Assembly (NCBI GenBank): GCA_022768325.1
Contig: JALEMI010000085.1
Coordinates: 1-44,543 of the forward strand
Length of the DNA stretch: 44,543 bases
Reading direction: 5' to 3'
Source of the DNA: Bacteroidales bacterium
GTDB lineage: Bacteria; Bacteroidota; Bacteroidia; Bacteroidales; Marinilabiliaceae
The notes beneath the pieces were generated by a model. That model made no database searches and was not told the DNA's origin. It saw nothing but the letters and a program-made list of their open reading frames with translations. The position numbers and the translations under genes were made by a program. Within the stretch, counting starts at the first letter, position 1; each line of letters opens with the position of its first letter. Shown piece by piece: positions 40,627 through 44,543 of the stretch.

Positions 40627-43395
40627 TCAGTCCATCATTACAAAGCCGGCCCAGTAATATGGGTTTGGCTTTGCTTTTTTTATCTCCTGCTGCGCGGCTT
40701 GGAACGCCTCGCGCTTATCCATTCCTCCGAGCCAATTCTTGTAGAATAGCGACATGAACTCCCTCGTCTCGTCGTCCGGCACTTTCCATAGGCTCATCAC
40801 GAGCGTCTGAACACCCGCAAGTTTGAACGCCCGCTGAAGTCCCAAGACGCCCTCGGAGATGACGTTCACCCCAAGTCCCGTCTCGCAGGCGGAGAGTACC
40901 ACCATGTCCGTGTTGCTCAGGTCCAAACGTGAAATCTCGTCAGCCGTCAGGATGCCGTCGTCAACGTTGCCGTCTGTGCTTTCGCCGCGCCATGCGTGGT
41001 TGGCTCCCGAGAACAGAAGGCCCGCACGGTTCATGGTGAACTGCAAGTCGCTCACGTACTCAATACCCTTAAACCGGCTCAGATAGGCGAACGAGTTATT
41101 CTCTTTCTCGTTGGGGTAGAAGAACCCGTGCGTGGCAATGTGCAAAATGCTTGGCGAATTGCCCGAGTTGGCCTTGAACGACTCCTCGTTGGCGAGGGAT
41201 TCGGAGAAAACCTTGTTGGCCACGCCCGCGGAGGTCAATTGCGCCGATATGTCGGTCACCTCCAGCTCGCTGCCGAGCAGGAAGCCCCATGCGCCTCGCT
41301 CGATGCTGATTGTGTCGGTCCTAAATTCGCCTCGGGAGCGGACGTGCGCATATCCGCGCGAGAGGTCGGACATCTCCTTTGCGCTGGTGTCGTAGTTTAT
41401 GCCTCCGTACAAGGAGGCTGAGGTCGGCTTTTTGCGCGACTTTGTTTTCACTGTCGGAATCTCAGCCGTGGAGGTGAGGTAGTTTAGGGTATACTTCTCC
41501 GCCAAATTCTTGCCGTTGGCGGGGATGGCACTAAAGGCCATCGAGTTCAGCTCGCCGTCCGTAGAGTAGTAGATTGTAGAGACCCCTTGGAGGAGGCTCT
41601 CTATCGGCTTCCAAATCATATTGTACAAGTTGTCGCCGACGCAAGTGAACTTGATGGGCTTCCGCCCCGATGGCCGCCACTGGTAGTCGCCGCTCCCGTA
41701 GAGGTATTGGCGGTATAGCTCGTTTTGCACATAAGGCCGTACGCCCGAGCTCCGTATCTCATCGGGCATCTGCTGCACGCGTAATAGCGAGTCTTCGGAG
41801 CAAAGCCTGACTATATGGGGGTGTCGGGAGTCCTTTTTAAGAACTACTGCGGCATAATATGCTTTTGCGGAATCCGGATTTGATATAATCTCACGTAGCC
41901 TGACGAACTCTATGGCTGCCTCGCCGCGACCTAACGAGCGCTTTACGGCCTGGATACTATATTGGCTTCGTATGCTGTCAACGGACTGATAGCCAATAAG
42001 GTTTACGGCGAGTTTTTTCTCAATTTGCCTTATGGAGTCATTTGTGGAGTACACGTCAAAGGTATGAATTGAGTCCCTGACGAGCCTTGTCTGCAATGCG
42101 TGCAGGGTGCTCACATCAGCTCTAAGGCTCTCATTCTCGGGCTTTGCGAGTTGCTCAGATATTTTGTTGTTAGTTCTGAGCAGCAACCCTTTGGAAAAAA
42201 TTATGTTGTCGTAGACTTGGTCGTAGTATTTGGGGTTGTTGCAGCAGGAGAGCATGACGTTGAAATTTGACAAATAGCGCAAGCTCCTTTTCCAATATTG
42301 ACTGCGTTCGTCGGCGGATAAGAAGGCAAATTGCTGTATTACGTCTTCAATCACGGCGGAAGACTGTTCCTTAGCTATCTTCCGATATTTAGGGTCCGAA
42401 TCTAAATACTGACATATTGCCAAATCTGAGCTTGAGGACAATTTGCGATAGAAACTCAGCGACTTGTCTTCTTGGCAGATGTCATACACTTTTTGATATA
42501 ACGCCTTTGCAGAGGCCAAATCATCGCTCAATAGTCCTAACTTAGCGTATAAACATGCAAGCGAAAACGATGAAGATTTGTTTTCTTCATGGCGATTAAT
42601 AGCATCGAGTATTGTCCGTCTTGCTTCGTCTTTACACCCCATAACCCAATAACAATCACTAAGTAACGAATAGGCTACGTAGTAATCATCGGGTACATTT
42701 TTTTTGCATAAGTCTTCAAGGGAATGCAGGCTCTCGTTGATATACAAAATAGCCCTCAAATGTTGACCTGTACGCCTGTATAAATCACCAAGGTACATAA
42801 GGACAACACTGTATTTTTGATTAAACAACAGCTTTCCTTCAAAAAACTGTTTAGCACCTTGTAGGTATAATTCGGCGTATTGGGCATTATTTAGAATGAA
42901 ATACAAGCACCCCAAGTCCGCAACTACATTCATGTACAATAAAGGCAATTGATCCGAAACAAGTCGTGATTTCAGTGTACTAAAACAATTGACCCAAGCA
43001 ACTTCGGCATTTTGATACTGTCCCTTTTCAAAAGCTTGACTTCCAATCAGGTACTGATACCAGGCGAAGGAAATCATGAATATATACTCTTGCTTGTACT
43101 CTTCAATTTCTTCAGCGGACAACTTATTGAGCTGTATTTCACAAGAAGCTAATGACTCTTGAAGTCCGCGAGCATCATGATTAATATGCTGAAAGATAGC
43201 TTGTTGTGCATGATACCAAAATTTATCCTTTGGGGAGTTGAACTGCGTACGATTGTTTCGTATCAATTCCACGAGTCCGTTGTATTCTTCCACAAGATCT
43301 GCATAGTCTGTAGAAAGTAACGAACTCTGAGCGGGTGTCTTAATTGAAAATACTAACACCAACAATAATATAACACAACAACGTAACTTATTCAT
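40627..43395 (-). CDS. TPR-CHAT domain protein (caspase-like protease)
   Basis: A 922-residue protein; start at 43395 gives a signal peptide (MNKLRCCVILLLVLVFSI...), so it is exported. Residues about 50-400 are tetratricopeptide repeats (for example AELYLQGAKQFFEG, LRAILYINESLHSLEDL). The C-terminal third is a CHAT domain with catalytic His756 (HIATHGFF) and Cys837 (LSACETGLG), then QRAFKLAGVQTLVMSLWKV and ending YYWAGFVMMD. CHAT proteases belong to the caspase clan; some act in type III-E CRISPR and gasdermin-type defence, others in signalling. It overlaps the upstream TPR gene by 8 bp. The N-terminal half is AT-rich and the C-terminal half GC-rich. Confidence 0.88.
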   Translation of the reverse strand: MNKLRCCVILLLVLVFSIKTPAQSSLLSTDYADLVEEYNGLVELIRNNRTQFNSPKDKFWYHAQQAIFQHINHDARGLQESLASCEIQLNKLSAEEIEEYKQEYIFMISFAWYQYLIGSQAFEKGQYQNAEVAWVNCFSTLKSRLVSDQLPLLYMNVVADLGCLYFILNNAQYAELYLQGAKQFFEGKLLFNQKYSVVLMYLGDLYRRTGQHLRAILYINESLHSLEDLCKKNVPDDYYVAYSLLSDCYWVMGCKDEARRTILDAINRHEENKSSSFSLACLYAKLGLLSDDLASAKALYQKVYDICQEDKSLSFYRKLSSSSDLAICQYLDSDPKYRKIAKEQSSAVIEDVIQQFAFLSADERSQYWKRSLRYLSNFNVMLSCCNNPKYYDQVYDNIIFSKGLLLRTNNKISEQLAKPENESLRADVSTLHALQTRLVRDSIHTFDVYSTNDSIRQIEKKLAVNLIGYQSVDSIRSQYSIQAVKRSLGRGEAAIEFVRLREIISNPDSAKAYYAAVVLKKDSRHPHIVRLCSEDSLLRVQQMPDEIRSSGVRPYVQNELYRQYLYGSGDYQWRPSGRKPIKFTCVGDNLYNMIWKPIESLLQGVSTIYYSTDGELNSMAFSAIPANGKNLAEKYTLNYLTSTAEIPTVKTKSRKKPTSASLYGGINYDTSAKEMSDLSRGYAHVRSRGEFRTDTISIERGAWGFLLGSELEVTDISAQLTSAGVANKVFSESLANEESFKANSGNSPSILHIATHGFFYPNEKENNSFAYLSRFKGIEYVSDLQFTMNRAGLLFSGANHAWRGESTDGNVDDGILTADEISRLDLSNTDMVVLSACETGLGVNVISEGVLGLQRAFKLAGVQTLVMSLWKVPDDETREFMSLFYKNWLGGMDKREAFQAAQQEIKKAKPNPYYWAGFVMMD

Positions 43396-44407
43396 AGCCA
43401 AGCTCTTTGAGATATTGTTTTGTAGCACCATCTACTGTACCTGTGATTTCAAACTGAAGTGTTTTTGAGTTCATTAAACACTCTGCTGCTTTTTTCTTGT
43501 TGCCCATAAGCATATACGCTGCCCCCAGATAACGCAAGACTGTGGCATAATCGATACTCCGTTCCCCTTCAAATTGCTTGACTATTTCTGTTAAACCGTT
43601 CAATTCAATTATTGCATTTCCGTATTCTGCTTTGTTTATCAAAAGCGAAGACTCCAAAATTGCATAATCAATATATTCACGACTCTTTTCTCCATAAGTG
43701 CTTTTGATCAAGGGAAGAATTGAGCCACCTAATTCAATAGCCTTACCTAAGTCGTCATTGGCAATATACAGCTGCTGCAAATTACAGAGTAAGAATATCT
43801 TGTCAGAGCTGGCTTGAACCTCACACTTGTCATAATAGCTCAACGCAATCAAAGCGTCGTCGATACCTTGGTCATACCGACTACTCTCTCTATGTATGCA
43901 CGAACGTATTGCATGAAAATAGAAGTATTCACACGGGGCTTCTTCTTTAAATCCGCTTCCCTCAATGATGTATATTCCCATGGAACAGCATATTAGGCTT
44001 CTCCAACCATCTCCTTGGCTATAATACTCATTTGCCATCTGTCTCATGATTTGCACCAGACGCTCAACGCCAAGTTTAGATTGGCACACCATCCAGTCTT
44101 CCGTGTATAGCTCAATTTTTTCATAAGGGAGAAATATCATAGCCATCCAAAGATGACGGTAATACTCTTCTTCCTTATTAACAAGGGGATAGTATTGCTG
44201 AAAAAACGATTTTACTTCATCAAAACCTTTAAGATCTCCCACCGTTGCATACGCATACCACAGTTTAATGTAGCAATCCTCCATCTCTTCCATAGTCGCA
44301 TCTATCTGTTGATATATGGAGATTGCATTTTTGTAGGCATCTACAGCAGAATCAATATCATACATACGGTCATACGCACGACCTAAGCTAAGAAATTCCT
44401 CTCCCAA
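43388..44407 (-). CDS. TPR protein, apparently missing its N-terminus
   Basis: A 339-residue TPR-rich protein that begins abruptly inside a repeat (GRAYDRMYDIDSAVDAYKNA) with a TTG start at 44407; a stop codon lies two codons upstream. The first ATG is Met15. Repeats continue to the end (YLGAAYMLMGNKKKAAECLM). Its partner has a signal peptide but this one does not, so the 5' end may have been lost. It overlaps the CHAT gene by 8 bp, hence translationally coupled, and the pair probably works together. The DNA is AT-rich compared with the rest of the window. Whether it is functional is uncertain; it may be a truncated gene. Confidence 0.65.
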   Translation of the reverse strand: MGEEFLSLGRAYDRMYDIDSAVDAYKNAISIYQQIDATMEEMEDCYIKLWYAYATVGDLKGFDEVKSFFQQYYPLVNKEEEYYRHLWMAMIFLPYEKIELYTEDWMVCQSKLGVERLVQIMRQMANEYYSQGDGWRSLICCSMGIYIIEGSGFKEEAPCEYFYFHAIRSCIHRESSRYDQGIDDALIALSYYDKCEVQASSDKIFLLCNLQQLYIANDDLGKAIELGGSILPLIKSTYGEKSREYIDYAILESSLLINKAEYGNAIIELNGLTEIVKQFEGERSIDYATVLRYLGAAYMLMGNKKKAAECLMNSKTLQFEITGTVDGATKQYLKELGYE

Positions 44408-44455
44408 CTTTCACTATTTGAAAACCGCACTTCTTGCTATACAAGCGTTTGAGGG

Positions 44456-44543
44456 TTAGTTCGGCGGCTCGTGTGTCCTACAAATTTTGATTTTCTTGAA
44501 CGGCGCTTCCTTGTATCCGAGTTTTCGGTAAATGTCCTTGGCT
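44456..44543 (-). CDS. C-terminal end of a probable GNAT acetyltransferase (partial)
   Basis: The last 28 codons of a minus-strand frame that enters from the right edge, with a TAA stop at 44456-44458. The visible sequence AKDIYRKLGYKEAPF resembles the end of Gcn5-related N-acetyltransferases, where a Tyr-x-Lys-Leu-Gly-Tyr/Phe motif follows the acetyl-CoA site. Too short for certainty. 48 bp separate it from the truncated-looking TPR gene on the same strand. Confidence 0.4.
   Translation of the reverse strand, partial: AKDIYRKLGYKEAPFKKIKICRTHEPPN

Overview
The window comes from a Bacteroidota chromosome, most likely order Bacteroidales. Supporting signs are a SusC-type TonB-dependent receptor with a carboxypeptidase-regulatory N-terminus, DUF3078, DUF3467, DUF3820 and DUF3857 family proteins, a TilS-RlmN-CvfB housekeeping set, -7 promoter boxes resembling TAnnTTTG, and no obvious Shine-Dalgarno dependence. 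Most of the window is GC-rich. The last ~2.7 kb (about 41.85 kb to the end) is visibly more AT-rich. Genus cannot be settled by reading.

Layout. 1-517: the first codons of an IS1595-like transposase running off the left edge, then a non-coding stretch with a folded, probably minus-strand RNA (~249-349) and a clear terminator (403-431). 518-6991: a minus-strand envelope block: DUF3078 outer-membrane protein, Ig/LRR lipoprotein, LptF/LptG permease, Crp-type regulator, and ExbB-ExbD-TonB with a TolA-like Ala/Lys/Glu helix. 6992-8408: a 443-bp non-coding stretch, Fur-family regulator, and divergent DUF3467 protein. 8405-12983: a compact minus-strand operon tsaD - PqqD-like - HprK-like kinase - S24/S26 peptidase - ABC exporter. 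This looks like a peptide (RiPP-like) maturation and export module with no visible precursor. 13137-18442: TamB, divergent from tsaD, then a secreted unknown protein.

18542-23505: a minus-strand trio of TonB-dependent receptor, beta-helix lipoprotein and acid-phosphatase-like metallophosphoesterase, possibly a phosphate-ester acquisition locus. 23660-27061: a 1133-residue protein with a C-terminal AlbA_2 (Schlafen-type) domain. 27264-33816: mostly plus-strand housekeeping genes (tilS, unknown, pepT, cvfB-like, rlmN, lipoprotein) with one DUF3820 gene opposed. 33891-37874: two secreted DUF3857/transglutaminase-like proteins, one with an intact Cys-His-Asp triad and one without it. 38135-40606: AEC-type and alanine/glycine:cation symporter-type transporters. 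40627-44407: a CHAT-domain TPR protein overlapped by an upstream TPR gene that appears to lack its 5' end. The right edge holds the last codons of a probable GNAT acetyltransferase.

The strongest leads for something not fully described are the PqqD/kinase/peptidase/exporter operon, the paired active and inactive transglutaminase-like proteins, the giant AlbA_2 protein, the receptor-phosphatase trio, the TPR/CHAT pair in AT-rich DNA, and the structured RNA candidate. No tRNA, rRNA or CRISPR array was seen.
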